A stretch of DNA of 64,000 nucleotides from Plantibacter sp. VKM Ac-2880. GTDB lineage: Bacteria; Actinomycetota; Actinomycetes; Actinomycetales; Microbacteriaceae. The DNA is taken from contig NZ_JADKSJ010000002.1 in the NCBI RefSeq assembly GCF_015351235.1, forward strand, positions 806,001 through 870,000, written 5' to 3'. Numbering within the stretch: position 1 is the stretch's first letter; every line of letters starts with the position of its first letter. The notes under the pieces are model-generated. The model ran no database searches and was not told where the DNA came from. It saw nothing but the letters and a program-made list of their open reading frames with translations. A program made the translations under genes and the position numbers. Below, in pieces: positions 25,976 to 34,631 of the stretch.

Positions 25976-26005
25976 CCGGCGCTCCTCGCTTGCCCACCCG
26001 CCCAG

Positions 26006-26080
26006 TCCCTTTCTCAGGACTCCTCCGGTGTGTCGACCCCAGCCAGGGCCCGACACACCGCAACTCTCCTGAGTTAGGGA
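26006..26080. repeat. 75-bp palindromic element, TCCTGAGTTAGGGA family
   Basis: Outer arms TCCCTTTCTCAGGA (26006-26019) and TCCTGAGTTAGGGA (26067-26080) enclose a second perfect 10-bp pair, CGGTGTGTCG (26026-26035) with CGACACACCG (26051-26060). Same arm sequence as elements at 56431 and 57571. Lies between two convergent genes, so a terminator role is possible. Confidence 0.8.
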
Positions 26081-26125
26081 CGAGATGAACGGCGGGTCGG
26101 GTCGGGTCGGGCCGGGGCAGGCCGG

Positions 26126-27337
26126 TCAGGCGAGGGCGGCGACCAGCCAGGCGCGCAGTTCGGCCTGCATGGCGACCGACCACCGGTGCGGTTCGTCGTG
26201 GAAGGTGCCGGTGTACGCGCCAGGACGAGCGCCGACCCGGTACCGCTCCGTGAGGATCGCGTGCGCGTCACGCATGCCCGCCAGCCCGAAGAGCTCGTCA
26301 CGCTCGGCGTACTGCACGAGCAGCGGGAGCGCCGGGCGGAGGGCGGCGAGCGCCGGCCAGTCGCCGACGCGGGAGAGGCCGGGCGACAGGAACGACCAGG
26401 AGTGCTGATCGGCGTGCCCGTCGAGGACGCCGACGAACGTCGACATCATCGCAACGACGCCCGCGGCACGGATCCGGTCGTCCATGGCCGCCAGCAGGAC
26501 CGCCCTCGCCCCACCGCCGGAGAGCCCGAAGCACCCGAGGGCGTCGGCACGGACACCCTGCGCGGCGGCGAGGTGGTCGATGGCGATGAGGTCGTCACGG
26601 AGGACGAGACCGGCGAGCGAGGTGCCGAGCACGCCGAGCTCCTTCGCGAGCTGCGGTTCGTTCGCGGCCGTGAGCAGCTCGGACCGCTGCCCTCGCGTCA
26701 CCTCGGAAGGCTCTGCGCCGTCCCGGATCGTCTCGGCGCGGCGACCGGCGAGCTGCAGGTCGACGCTCCGATGGAACCGGTCGGCGATCGCGTCGTCGGG
26801 CGTCCGCCGGGATCCCCAGCCGAAGGCGTCGTGGACGAGGACGGTGAACCCGTCGCGGGCGAGGTCGGACGCGACGGCTCGACCGCCGTAGTAGCGGTCG
26901 CGGAACGCCTGTAGTTCCTCGCGCGAGACCGCCGGCGTGGCGGGCACCCCGTCGGGGCCGTCGGCGAGCTTCTCCCGCCCCACCCGGGTGAAGCCGCCGT
27001 GGTCGTGCAACGCCAGGACGCCGGGCAGGGCACCCGTCTCGCCGGCCGGCCGCAGGAGCCACGCCGAGGTCGGCGCACCGAAGCCCGTCGACCAGCGGAG
27101 TTCGATCCCGTCGACGCCGTCGCGGGTCCACGTCCCGAGCCGCTCGGCGGGTTCCGCGATCCGCGGGCGGGGCAGGAGCCCGAGGACCTCGGCGAGGTGA
27201 CGACGCGTGGCGCTGAGTGACTCGATCCCGGAGTCGACCTGGCCGGCCGCCTCGCGGGACCGGGCCGCGAGCGCACGCAGCGCCGGGTCGCGGCCGGGCG
27301 CGAGAACTAGGCCAGCCACGTCCGGCCCGGCGCTCAT
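26126..27337 (-). CDS. alpha/beta-hydrolase, acetyl-esterase/dienelactone-hydrolase-like
   Basis: A 403-residue hydrolase. The fold start is LPGVLALHDHGGFTRVGREK (oxyanion region HDHGG), the nucleophile Ser is in CFGLSGGGARAVLL, an acid-site Asp is in YAERDELF and the His in FHDEPHRW near the C-terminus. The pattern resembles the large actinobacterial acetyl-xylan-esterase-like group. No signal peptide, so it would deacylate or open a lactone on an imported compound. ATGA overlap with the upstream Gfo/Idh gene makes it the last gene of the second ABC operon. Confidence 0.82.
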   Translation of the reverse strand: MSAGPDVAGLVLAPGRDPALRALAARSREAAGQVDSGIESLSATRRHLAEVLGLLPRPRIAEPAERLGTWTRDGVDGIELRWSTGFGAPTSAWLLRPAGETGALPGVLALHDHGGFTRVGREKLADGPDGVPATPAVSREELQAFRDRYYGGRAVASDLARDGFTVLVHDAFGWGSRRTPDDAIADRFHRSVDLQLAGRRAETIRDGAEPSEVTRGQRSELLTAANEPQLAKELGVLGTSLAGLVLRDDLIAIDHLAAAQGVRADALGCFGLSGGGARAVLLAAMDDRIRAAGVVAMMSTFVGVLDGHADQHSWSFLSPGLSRVGDWPALAALRPALPLLVQYAERDELFGLAGMRDAHAILTERYRVGARPGAYTGTFHDEPHRWSVAMQAELRAWLVAALA

Positions 27338-28698
27338 GGCGCGATCGTCGCCACCGGACGACCGGTCAGCAGCGACTCGTTGCCGGCGATGCCGACGGAG
27401 ATCGCCCGCACGCCGTCGTCGTAGCCGGCGGGGCGGCCCAGCTCGTCCTCGGTGATGCGGTCGAACAGGTGGCGCAGGAGGTACGCGTCACCGCCACCGT
27501 GGCCGCCGACTCCCTCGGGGATCGGGATCTCCTCGGCCTCTTCCCAGTGCCGTTGGAGCACCAGGCGCTCGCCACGTGAACGCACCGGGCGGCCCTCACC
27601 GGTTCCCGTCCCCGCCCCGGCGCCATCCCCATGCAGGCTCGGGTCGAGGACGACGCGACCGTCGCTCCCCACGAGCACCGCGGCGCGTTCGACCACCTCG
27701 AGTTCGGCGCGACCCTCCGTCCCGTTGATCGCGACGCGATACCCCTCCCACGGCGCGTGCGCGTTCAGGGAGTAGCTGAGCGAGGCGCCGCCGTCGTAGT
27801 CGACGAGGACGGACAGGTTGTCCTCGATGCTGATCCCGGGCGAGAAGACGTCGCGGTCGCGCAGGTAGCCGTCGTGCTGCTCGGCGTCGAGGTACAGCGA
27901 CTCGAGTCGTGGGTCGTCCCGGAGGTCGAGGACGAACGGGTCGGACGACCGCCCACGAGCGGCCGCCTCGATGTCGTCGGGCACCGACCCGCGCTCCGGT
28001 CGCTGCCCGAGGCCCCGCTCGGCGGCATTGACGTCGCCGTAGAACCGCAGGCCGCCGGACGCGTACACGGAGGCCGGCCGCGCCCCGATCCACCAGTTGA
28101 CGAGGTCGAAGTGGTGCGAGGCCTTGTGGATGAGCAGACCGCCGGAGTGCTCCTTCTCGCGGTGCCAGCGGCGGAAGTAGTCGGCCCCGTGGACGGTGTC
28201 GAGCACCCACTCGAAGTGCACGCTCGTCACCCGGCCGATCCGGCCGTCCTGCACGATCCGCCGCAGCTCCGAGTTGCGTGGGCTGTAGCGGTAGTTGAAG
28301 GTCGTCACGACATTTCGGCCGCTCTCGGCGACCGCCGCGGCGATCCGTTCAACGCCCTCGCGGTCGATCGTGAGGGGCTTCTCGACGATGACGTCGGCGC
28401 CGGCGAGGAGCGCCCGCGAGACGATCTCGGCGTGCGTGAAGTCCGGGGTCGTCACGATGACGCGGTCCACGCGCTGTTCGGTGATGAGCCGTTCGACGTC
28501 GTCCGGGCCGTAGCGCGCGGGCAGCGCCACGCCCTGCCCGGCGAGCAGGCGCTCGTAGTGGTCGATCCTGCCCGGGTTGCTGTCGCTCCAGGCGACGAGT
28601 TCCGCGACGTCGGCGTGCGGGCCGACGATGGCGTCGAGGTACATCTGGGACCGGTGTCCGGTGCCGATGAGGGCGTAGCGTTCGCGGGTCGTGGTCAT
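27334..28698 (-). CDS. Gfo/Idh/MocA-family oxidoreductase (large subgroup)
   Basis: A 454-residue dehydrogenase, longer than the usual 330-390 because of an insertion between strands (about residues 215-285 and 345-385). RYALIGTGHRSQMYLDAI is the Rossmann loop, IVEKPLTID holds the EKP motif near residue 107, and FRRWHREKEHSGGLLIHKASHHFDLVNWW is summarised by HKASHHFD near residue 195. A Gly-rich loop (GDGAGAGTGTGEG, about residue 358) is low complexity. It lies 74 bp after the DUF6807 gene, with which this subgroup commonly occurs in sugar loci (recollection, unchecked). Confidence 0.85.
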   Translation of the reverse strand: MTTTRERYALIGTGHRSQMYLDAIVGPHADVAELVAWSDSNPGRIDHYERLLAGQGVALPARYGPDDVERLITEQRVDRVIVTTPDFTHAEIVSRALLAGADVIVEKPLTIDREGVERIAAAVAESGRNVVTTFNYRYSPRNSELRRIVQDGRIGRVTSVHFEWVLDTVHGADYFRRWHREKEHSGGLLIHKASHHFDLVNWWIGARPASVYASGGLRFYGDVNAAERGLGQRPERGSVPDDIEAAARGRSSDPFVLDLRDDPRLESLYLDAEQHDGYLRDRDVFSPGISIEDNLSVLVDYDGGASLSYSLNAHAPWEGYRVAINGTEGRAELEVVERAAVLVGSDGRVVLDPSLHGDGAGAGTGTGEGRPVRSRGERLVLQRHWEEAEEIPIPEGVGGHGGGDAYLLRHLFDRITEDELGRPAGYDDGVRAISVGIAGNESLLTGRPVATIAP

Positions 28699-28772
28699 GC
28701 GCGATGGTCCTTCCGGGTCGGTACTGCGGTGGCGGTGGCGGCGGGCGGAACGCGACCGTCTCCCACCACGGG

Positions 28773-29708
28773 TCAGGCGGGTGGGGTGCGGCGGAGCGCG
28801 TCGCGACCGGATCGGGCGAGTGATGCCGCCCGGCCGTCGGCGCCGTCTCCGTCGGCGATGACGACCGCATACCGGAACTCGAGGGTCTCCTCGTCACGGA
28901 ACGGCAGCTCCTCGCTGAAGAACGGCGCGGGGCAGAGGCCTGCGAACTCCTCGGTCCTGGCGAACCACTGCGGTGGGTGCGCCGGGTTTCGTTCGTCGTC
29001 GACCATGACGACGCTCGAGGCCGCCGCGGTGCCGTCCTGCAGGCCGGTGAAGCCCATCCACGCGTGTCTCGTGCCGCGGAGTTCGTCGCCGCCGCTGCCG
29101 TCGGGGGTGTGGAGGGTCCCTCCGGTGAACGAGCGCGGACCCCGCCAGAAGAGGCCGCCGTAGCCGGCGTTCTCCCGCCCCTTCGTCGTGGGCGAGCCGA
29201 TCGACAGGTCGCGGCCGGAGACGTTGCGCATCCGGGTCTCGAACGTCAGCGACCAGGCGTCGGCGACCGGTCGCACGGTGAGCGCGCGCTCCTCGTCGAC
29301 GACGCGCCGACCGTCTTCGGTGATCCACCCGAGGGTGTGCGAGAACGTCACTTCGTCCGGCTCGGCCGTGACGGCCGTGACCGCGACGTGCTCGGAGCGG
29401 CCGTTGTTCTGAAGCTGTTCATAGGCGGTGCCGGTGAACGTCGGCCCGCCCCAGAAGTTGTCCTCGCCGACGTGGGGCAGCGCCCAGGCGAACCCGGTGT
29501 GCCACACGTGGTCGTGCGGTCGTGCCAGCGTCACGAGGGCGCCGCCGGCGGTCCGCACCGGGTGGAGGTACGGCTTCGGCGACTCGCGCTGGACGGTGTC
29601 CGGACGGTAGGTGTACCGCAGGATCTCGACGTCGTCCAGGTGGACGGTGACGGCCGAACCGACCTCGTGGGTGAGGGCGAGGCCCGTCGACGGGTGGTGC
29701 TCGGTCAC
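28773..29708 (-). CDS. DUF6807 (PmoA-like) family protein
   Basis: Stand-alone DUF6807 protein of 311 residues, often annotated methane oxygenase PmoA although it is soluble and unrelated to particulate methane monooxygenase function. Landmarks shared with the C-half of the regulator at 19262-21277: PYLHPVRTAGGALVT, RPHDHVWHTGF, NFWGG and GSPTTKGRENAGYGGLFWRG. The reaction is not established; it keeps company with Gfo/Idh enzymes. GTG at 29708 is chosen because GAGG lies 8 nt upstream. It lies 97 bp after the binding-protein gene, the gap containing a hairpin. Confidence 0.85.
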   Translation of the reverse strand: MTEHHPSTGLALTHEVGSAVTVHLDDVEILRYTYRPDTVQRESPKPYLHPVRTAGGALVTLARPHDHVWHTGFAWALPHVGEDNFWGGPTFTGTAYEQLQNNGRSEHVAVTAVTAEPDEVTFSHTLGWITEDGRRVVDEERALTVRPVADAWSLTFETRMRNVSGRDLSIGSPTTKGRENAGYGGLFWRGPRSFTGGTLHTPDGSGGDELRGTRHAWMGFTGLQDGTAAASSVVMVDDERNPAHPPQWFARTEEFAGLCPAPFFSEELPFRDEETLEFRYAVVIADGDGADGRAASLARSGRDALRRTPPA

Positions 29709-29742
29709 GGCGGTGTCCTCAGCTCGGTCGGATGCTGGGCCG

Positions 29743-29785
29743 TCGACGGGCTCGGGGACGAGGTTCCGTTCCCCGAGCCCGTCGA
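29743..29785. terminator. intercistronic hairpin after sugar-binding-protein gene
   Basis: TCGACGGGCTCGGGGA (29743-29758) and TCCCCGAGCCCGTCGA (29770-29785) are perfect 16-bp complements with an 11-nt loop. It lies 20 nt past the binding-protein stop and before the DUF6807 gene. No U-tract follows, so partial termination or mRNA 3'-end protection is more likely than full termination. The arm resembles the dispersed GTCGACAGGCTCAGGGA-type repeat. Confidence 0.65.
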
Positions 29786-29804
29786 TGGATGGGCTGGTGC
29801 CGGG

Positions 29805-31118
29805 TCAGCCCGCGGCGACCGCGGCCTTCAGGTCCTTGATGAACCCCTCGGCAGCCTGGTCGGGCGTGTTCTTCCCGAACAACACCTGCTCGGTGTACTG
29901 CTTCACGAGCGCCTCGATCGCGCTGCCACCGGCGGGCGTGACGGTCGGCGGCTCACCGATGTCGTCGGCGAGGCCGTCGAGGAACTCCACGACCGCCTGG
30001 TCCGTCTCGGCCAGCTTCGGCGTGATGTACTCGCGGATCTTCGTGTTCGCCGGGACACCGCGCTCGGTGAGGAGCGAGTCGGCGGCCGTCTCGCTGTTCG
30101 CGAGGAAGTCGATGAACAGTGCGGCTTCGGCCGGGTGGGCCGTCCGGGCGGACGCCGACCAGTACATCGACGGCTTGTAGTAGGCGGAGCCGTCGGCGCC
30201 ACCGTCCACGGTCGGGATGCGCAGGAGCTCGAGCGGCGAACCGCTCGCCTCGGTGAGTGCCGTCAGCTGGCTGTTCCACCAGGGGGCGAACGCCGCGGCG
30301 TTGGTCGCGGTGAAGGACTCCGCCAGACCGCCGGCCTGCTTCTCGACGATCGCCGAGGCGGACGGCGTCGCGCCGTCGTTCACCAGCTCGAGGAGGTAGC
30401 TCCACCAGGACGCGAGCGTCTCCGGCTTGATGGAGACCTCGCCCTTGTCGTTGTAGAGCTCGTCGCCGTGCTGGCGTGCCCAGTTGTTCAGGCCGCCGTC
30501 CTCGAAGCCGAAGGGCTGGAACCCGTAGATCGATCCGCCACCGGCAGCCGAGACCTGCTTGCTCAGCGCGGTGAAGTCGTCCCAGGTCCAGGTCTCGTCG
30601 TCGGGCATCTCGATGCCGGCCGAGGCCAGCAGGGTCGGGTTCACCACGATGGAGTAGCTCGTGATGCCGGAGGGCACGCCGTAGAGCGAGTCGTTCACGG
30701 TCCCCGAGGTCAGCGTCTCCTTGGGGAAGTCGCTGAGGTCGAGCTGGTCGCCGACGGTCTTGAGGTCGAGCAGTGCACCCCGGTCGCCGTAAGTGGCGAT
30801 GTACTTCTCGTCCATTTGGATGATGTCGGGGGTGTCGTTCGCCGCCGTCTCGGTGGCGAGCTTGTCCCAGTACCCGGCCCAGTCCGTGAACTGGGGCTCG
30901 ATGGTGATGTTCGGGTACTCCTTCTCGAAGGCCGCGATGACCTCCTGGGTGGCCGCCGTGCGGGCATCGTTGCCCCACCAGGTGAACCGGAGGGTGACGG
31001 GCTCGTCGGACAGTTCGGTCGCGGCGTCGCCTCCGGCGCTGCAACCGGCGAGGAGGAGCGCGGCGACGGCTCCCGTCGCGATGAAGCCGGCGGCTCTGCC
31101 GTGCTTGCTGATGCTCAT
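29805..31118 (-). CDS. sugar-binding lipoprotein of ABC importer (second system)
   Basis: A 437-residue solute-binding protein. Signal peptide with lipobox LLLAGC (Cys near residue 26). Mature part: TLRFTWWGNDARTAATQEVIAAFEKEYP is summarised by WWGNDARTAA, then DWAGYWDKLATETAAND, PDIIQMDEKYI and NDSLYGVPSGI. It matches cluster 1 oligosaccharide-binding proteins of the type found beside plant-polysaccharide genes. AAAGGG precedes the ATG at 31118. Unusually it follows both permeases in the operon, after a 118-bp gap. Confidence 0.93.
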   Translation of the reverse strand: MSISKHGRAAGFIATGAVAALLLAGCSAGGDAATELSDEPVTLRFTWWGNDARTAATQEVIAAFEKEYPNITIEPQFTDWAGYWDKLATETAANDTPDIIQMDEKYIATYGDRGALLDLKTVGDQLDLSDFPKETLTSGTVNDSLYGVPSGITSYSIVVNPTLLASAGIEMPDDETWTWDDFTALSKQVSAAGGGSIYGFQPFGFEDGGLNNWARQHGDELYNDKGEVSIKPETLASWWSYLLELVNDGATPSASAIVEKQAGGLAESFTATNAAAFAPWWNSQLTALTEASGSPLELLRIPTVDGGADGSAYYKPSMYWSASARTAHPAEAALFIDFLANSETAADSLLTERGVPANTKIREYITPKLAETDQAVVEFLDGLADDIGEPPTVTPAGGSAIEALVKQYTEQVLFGKNTPDQAAEGFIKDLKAAVAAG

Positions 31119-31236
31119 GCTGTTCCCTTTCGAATCGATCGATGCGGATCCGGTGTCGCTGGATCCGGTGCTGCTGGGTCTGGTGCTGGTCGGGCTGGTA
31201 CAGGTGTTCCGGTGCCGTCGGTCGATGAGGACCGCG
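31119..31236. other. 118-bp gap between permease and binding-protein genes
   Basis: Holds imperfect short repeats of GGATCCGGTG and GGTGCTG on the plus strand; no hairpin or promoter is convincing. It may carry an internal promoter that raises binding-protein expression. Confidence 0.4.
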
Positions 31237-32163
31237 TCACTTGCCGCCGGTCGTCGCGATGCCCTTGAGGAGGAACCGCTGACCGAAGAGGAAGACGAGG
31301 AAGATCGGCAGGAGCGACACGACACTCATCGCGAACATCGGCCCCCACGAGGTCGACGATTGCGCGTCCATGAAGGCCCGCAACGCGAGCGGCACCGTGT
31401 ACATCTCGGGCTTCGTCAGGTACAGGAGCTGGCTGAAGAAGTCGTTCCACGTCCAGATGAAGGTGAAGATCGCGGTGGTCGCGAGCGCCGGGACCATGAG
31501 GGGCAGGATGATGACGCCGAAGATGCGGGGATGTCCGCAGCCGTCGATGCGGGCGGCCTCGTCGAGCTCTTTCGGGATGCCGCGGATGAACTGCACCATG
31601 AGGAAGACGAAGAACGCGTCGGTCGCGAGGATCTTCGGCAGGATGAGCGGCAGGTACGTGTTCACGAAGCCGAGCTGGGAGAACATGATGTACTGCGGCA
31701 CGATGATGACGTGGATCGGCAGCATCAGCGTCATGAGCATCGCCGCGAACCACCACCGCTTGCCGCTGAACTTCAGCCGGGCGAAGGCGTACGCCGCCAT
31801 CGAGCAGGACACGAGGTTGCCGACGATGCAGCCGAGGACGATGAGGACCGAGTTCAGCAGGAACACGTGGAACGGCTCCGAGAGGGTGTTCCAGCCCTCG
31901 CTGTAGTTGCTCACCTCGAAGCTGTCGAGGACGATCCCGGGGTTCCGGAAGATCTCCTCCGTGGGGCGGAGCGAGGAGACGACGAGCCAGATCACCGGGT
32001 AGAGCATGATGAACCCGACGAGGATGAGCCCGACGTGCTTCAGCACGGACTTCCAGGGCGACCACCCGCGTGCGCGGCGGTACTGGCGTTCGGCCTGCTT
32101 GGCCTCGCGACTGCGGTTCTTGCTGTCCGTCGTGATGGACCGTGTGGTCAGCGTGTCAGTCAT
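31237..32163 (-). CDS. carbohydrate ABC transporter permease (MalG type, second system)
   Basis: A 308-residue permease with six transmembrane segments after a highly charged N-terminus (residues 10-35). The EAA loop reads ELDEAARIDGCGHPRIFGVIILP. It overlaps the MalF-type permease stop by 8 bp (ATGACTGA), indicating coupling. It pairs with that permease; no ATPase is encoded nearby. Confidence 0.93.
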   Translation of the reverse strand: MTDTLTTRSITTDSKNRSREAKQAERQYRRARGWSPWKSVLKHVGLILVGFIMLYPVIWLVVSSLRPTEEIFRNPGIVLDSFEVSNYSEGWNTLSEPFHVFLLNSVLIVLGCIVGNLVSCSMAAYAFARLKFSGKRWWFAAMLMTLMLPIHVIIVPQYIMFSQLGFVNTYLPLILPKILATDAFFVFLMVQFIRGIPKELDEAARIDGCGHPRIFGVIILPLMVPALATTAIFTFIWTWNDFFSQLLYLTKPEMYTVPLALRAFMDAQSSTSWGPMFAMSVVSLLPIFLVFLFGQRFLLKGIATTGGK

Positions 32164-33112
32164 CGTAGTTCACCCAGTATTTCGAGGCCCAGAAGTTGAT
32201 CGCGGTGAAGACTCCGATGATGAGGAGCAGGAACCAGGCCATGGCCGAGGCGTAGCCCATGTCGAAGTTCGAGAAGCCGCGGTTGTAGAGGTACAGCGTG
32301 TAGAACAGCGTCGAGTCGGCTGGGCCGCCCGTTCCGCCCGACACGATGAAGGCCTGCGTGAAGGCCTGGAACGCGTGGATGATCTGCAGCACGAGGTTGA
32401 AGAAGATGATCGGGGTGAGCAGCGGCAGGGTGATCTTGGTGAAGCGCTGCCACTTCGTCGCCCCGTCCATCTGCGCTGCCTCGTGGTACATGACGGGGAT
32501 CTGCCGGAGGCCGGCGAGGAAGATCACCATCGGCGCACCGAAGGTCCACACGTTGAGCGTGATGAGGGTGGAGAGGGCCGTCGACGGGTCGGCGATCCAG
32601 CTGCGTCCTTCGATGCCGAAGATCGCGATGAACTGGTTGACGAGGCCCTCGCCGCCGAACACCTGCTTCCACAGCACGGCGATCGCGACGGAGGAGCCGA
32701 GGAGCGACGGCAGGTAGTAGACGGACCGGTAGATCGCGAGGCCGCGGAGCCCGCGGTCGAGGAGCGCCGCGAGCGCCAGTGCCGCCGCGAGTTGGAGCGG
32801 CACCGAGACGAAGACGTAGACGAAGGTCACGCCGAGCGAGTTGTGGAGTCGCTCGTCGCTCATCATCCGGATGAAGTTGTCGAACCCGATGAAGGTCGGC
32901 GCCTGCAGCAGGTTGTACTTGGTGAAGGACAGGGCGAGCGAGGCGACCATGGGGCCGACGGTGATGACCGCGAGGCCGATGAGCCAGGGCAGCAGGAACA
33001 GGTACGCCGCCTTGTTGTCCCGGCGGTTGTCCTTCTTGATGAAGGCCTTCTCGGCCGCGGTCTGTGGGCGCTTACCTGCGCTGAGCTTGCGGAGCTCGCC
33101 GAGCGCGCTCAC
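32156..33112 (-). CDS. carbohydrate ABC transporter permease (MalF type, second system)
   Basis: A 318-residue permease with six transmembrane segments (first YLFLLPWLIGLAVITVGPMV, about residues 40-60) and EAA loop MYHEAAQMDGATKWQRFTKITLP. GTG at 33112 is preferred because GAGGGG lies 6 nt upstream and the protein then begins with the usual short basic N-terminus; an in-frame GTG at 33199 has no ribosome site. A strong AAGGAGG farther upstream instead serves an 18-codon ORF that ends at this start. First gene of the second importer operon. Confidence 0.88.
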   Translation of the reverse strand: MSALGELRKLSAGKRPQTAAEKAFIKKDNRRDNKAAYLFLLPWLIGLAVITVGPMVASLALSFTKYNLLQAPTFIGFDNFIRMMSDERLHNSLGVTFVYVFVSVPLQLAAALALAALLDRGLRGLAIYRSVYYLPSLLGSSVAIAVLWKQVFGGEGLVNQFIAIFGIEGRSWIADPSTALSTLITLNVWTFGAPMVIFLAGLRQIPVMYHEAAQMDGATKWQRFTKITLPLLTPIIFFNLVLQIIHAFQAFTQAFIVSGGTGGPADSTLFYTLYLYNRGFSNFDMGYASAMAWFLLLIIGVFTAINFWASKYWVNYDD

Positions 33113-33165
33113 CGAGTGCCCCTCGTGAACGTCGTCCTGGGCGCCGTTGCAACTGCACGGTACAC
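33109..33165 (-). CDS. putative 18-residue leader peptide upstream of permease
   Basis: GTG at 33165 lies 6 nt after a perfect AAGGAGG. The frame encodes VYRAVATAPRTTFTRGTR and stops with a TGA that overlaps the permease start (GTGA). The spacing and overlap suggest a translated leader coupled to the permease. It is rich in Arg/Thr but shows no obvious regulatory codon run. It is outside normal gene-length limits and could be chance; the strong ribosome site is the main support. Confidence 0.45.
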   Translation of the reverse strand: MYRAVATAPRTTFTRGTR

Positions 33166-33203
33166 GTCGGACCTCCTTGTCGATCGTCGTTGATGACACT
33201 GCC

Positions 33204-33217
33204 GGAAAGCGTTTCCC
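33204..33217. promoter_or_regulatory. LacI-type operator for the second ABC operon, with promoter
   Basis: GGAAAGCGTTTCCC, a cre/LacI-like site with central CG. On the minus strand TTGCAT (33258-33263), an 18-bp spacer and TAGAAC (33234-33239) form a promoter whose start near 33227 puts the operator at about +10 to +23. The reverse complement of this site recurs with one change at 33358-33371. Confidence 0.65.
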
Positions 33218-33347
33218 GGCTGAGCTGCATCAAGTTCTATCACGGCCCCGACGACCGATGCAACGATTCATCCGGCATCGTTACGCGAATCCAGATCGGT
33301 TCCGCGGCGATCGCAGGAATCCCTTGCCAGGTCGTCGCCTCTCGTTC

Positions 33348-33371
33348 TACAGTGACCGGTAAACGCTTTCC
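33348..33371 (+). promoter_or_regulatory. promoter -10 and LacI-type operator for the Gfo/Idh-DUF993 operon
   Basis: TTGCCA (33324-33329), an 18-bp spacer and TACAGT (33348-33353) predict a start near 33360. The operator GGTAAACGCTTTCC at 33358-33371 overlaps it and is the inverse of the site at 33204 with one difference. The pair suggests one LacI regulator (probably the one at 36867) controls both divergent operons. The rest of the 310-bp gap shows nothing else. Confidence 0.65.
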
Positions 33372-33422
33372 TGACGGCATCGTCGCCGCAGGGCTACAAC
33401 GCGATCGAGAGAAAGAGCCACC

Positions 33423-34631
33423 GTGTCAGAGCAGACCATCGGGATCATCGTCAACGGCGCCACCGGGCGCATGGGCTACCGGCAGCACCTCGTGCGCTCG
33501 CTGCTCGCGATCCAGGAGCAGGGCGGCGTCCAGCTCTCCGACGGCAGCCGTCGTCAGATCGAACTCATCCTCGTCGGCCGCAACCAGGCGACCCTCGACG
33601 AACTCGCCGCGAAGCACGGTGTCGAGCACACCTCCACCGACCTCGACGCGGTCCTCGCCGACCCGCGGTGGGACATCTACGCCGACTTCCTCGTCACCAA
33701 GGCCCGCGCGACGGCGCTCCGGAAGGCGATCGCCGCCGGCAAGACGATCTACACCGAGAAGCCGACGGCCGAGACCTTCGAGGAGGCCCTCGAACTCGCC
33801 CGCCTCGCGGCCGAGGCGGGCGTCAAGAACGGCGTCGTGCACGACAAGTTGTACCTGCCCGGCCTCCGGAAGCTCAAGCGGCTCATCGACTCCGGCTTCT
33901 TCGGCCGCATCCTGTCCGTGCGTGGCGAGTTCGGCTACTGGGTGTTCGAGGGCGACTGGCAGCCGGCCCAGCGCCCCAGCTGGAACTACCGCTCCGAGGA
34001 CGGCGGCGGGATCGTCGTCGACATGTTCCCGCACTGGAGCTACGTGCTCGAGAACCTCTTCGGCCGGGTCGAGTCCGTCTACGCGAAGGCGACGACCCAC
34101 ATCCCGGAACGCTTCGACGAGCACGGCTCGGCCTACGCGGCGACCGCCGACGACGCCGCCTACGGCATCTTCGAGCTGGAGGGCGGCGTCGTGGCCCAGC
34201 TCAACTCCAGCTGGACGGTGCGCGTCGACCGCGACGAGCTCGTCCAGTTCCAGGTGGACGGCACCCACGGTTCCGCCGTCGCCGGGTTGTTCGGGTGCAA
34301 GGTGCAGCCGCGGAACGTCACCCCGAAGCCGGTGTGGAACCCGGACCTCGCCGACGACCACGACTACGCGGCCGACTGGCAGGGCGTCCCGACGAACGAC
34401 GTGTTCGAGAACGGCTTCAAGACGCAGTGGGAGGAGTTCCTCCGCCACGTCGTCGAGGACGGCCCGTACGAGTTCGACCTGCTCGCCGGCGCACGCGGCG
34501 TGCTGCTCGCGGAGCTGGGGCTCGAGAGTTCACGCACCGGTCGTCGTCTCGACCTCCCCGAGGTCACGCTCGCAGCGCGCGACGGCGCGGCCGACGAGCT
34601 CGCGTCCCTCGAAGCGTCGGTCGCCCGATGA
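33423..34631 (+). CDS. Gfo/Idh/MocA-family oxidoreductase
   Basis: A 402-residue dehydrogenase. IVNGATGRMGYRQHLVRSL is a variant Rossmann loop (GATGRMG, recalling dihydrodipicolinate reductase), TEKPTAE holds the EKP Lys near residue 117, and HDKLYLPGLRKLKRLIDSG begins the C-terminal domain. It starts with GTG (33423) behind GAAAGAG. ATGA overlap links it to the DUF993 gene. In this three-enzyme set it probably oxidises a sugar that the divergent transporter imports; the sugar is unknown. Confidence 0.87.
   Translation: MSEQTIGIIVNGATGRMGYRQHLVRSLLAIQEQGGVQLSDGSRRQIELILVGRNQATLDELAAKHGVEHTSTDLDAVLADPRWDIYADFLVTKARATALRKAIAAGKTIYTEKPTAETFEEALELARLAAEAGVKNGVVHDKLYLPGLRKLKRLIDSGFFGRILSVRGEFGYWVFEGDWQPAQRPSWNYRSEDGGGIVVDMFPHWSYVLENLFGRVESVYAKATTHIPERFDEHGSAYAATADDAAYGIFELEGGVVAQLNSSWTVRVDRDELVQFQVDGTHGSAVAGLFGCKVQPRNVTPKPVWNPDLADDHDYAADWQGVPTNDVFENGFKTQWEEFLRHVVEDGPYEFDLLAGARGVLLAELGLESSRTGRRLDLPEVTLAARDGAADELASLEASVAR

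Noticed and set aside
28773-29708. Methane monooxygenase subunit PmoA
   Set aside because: The family is sometimes named methane oxygenase PmoA, but the protein is soluble, lacks membrane helices and sits in a sugar operon.
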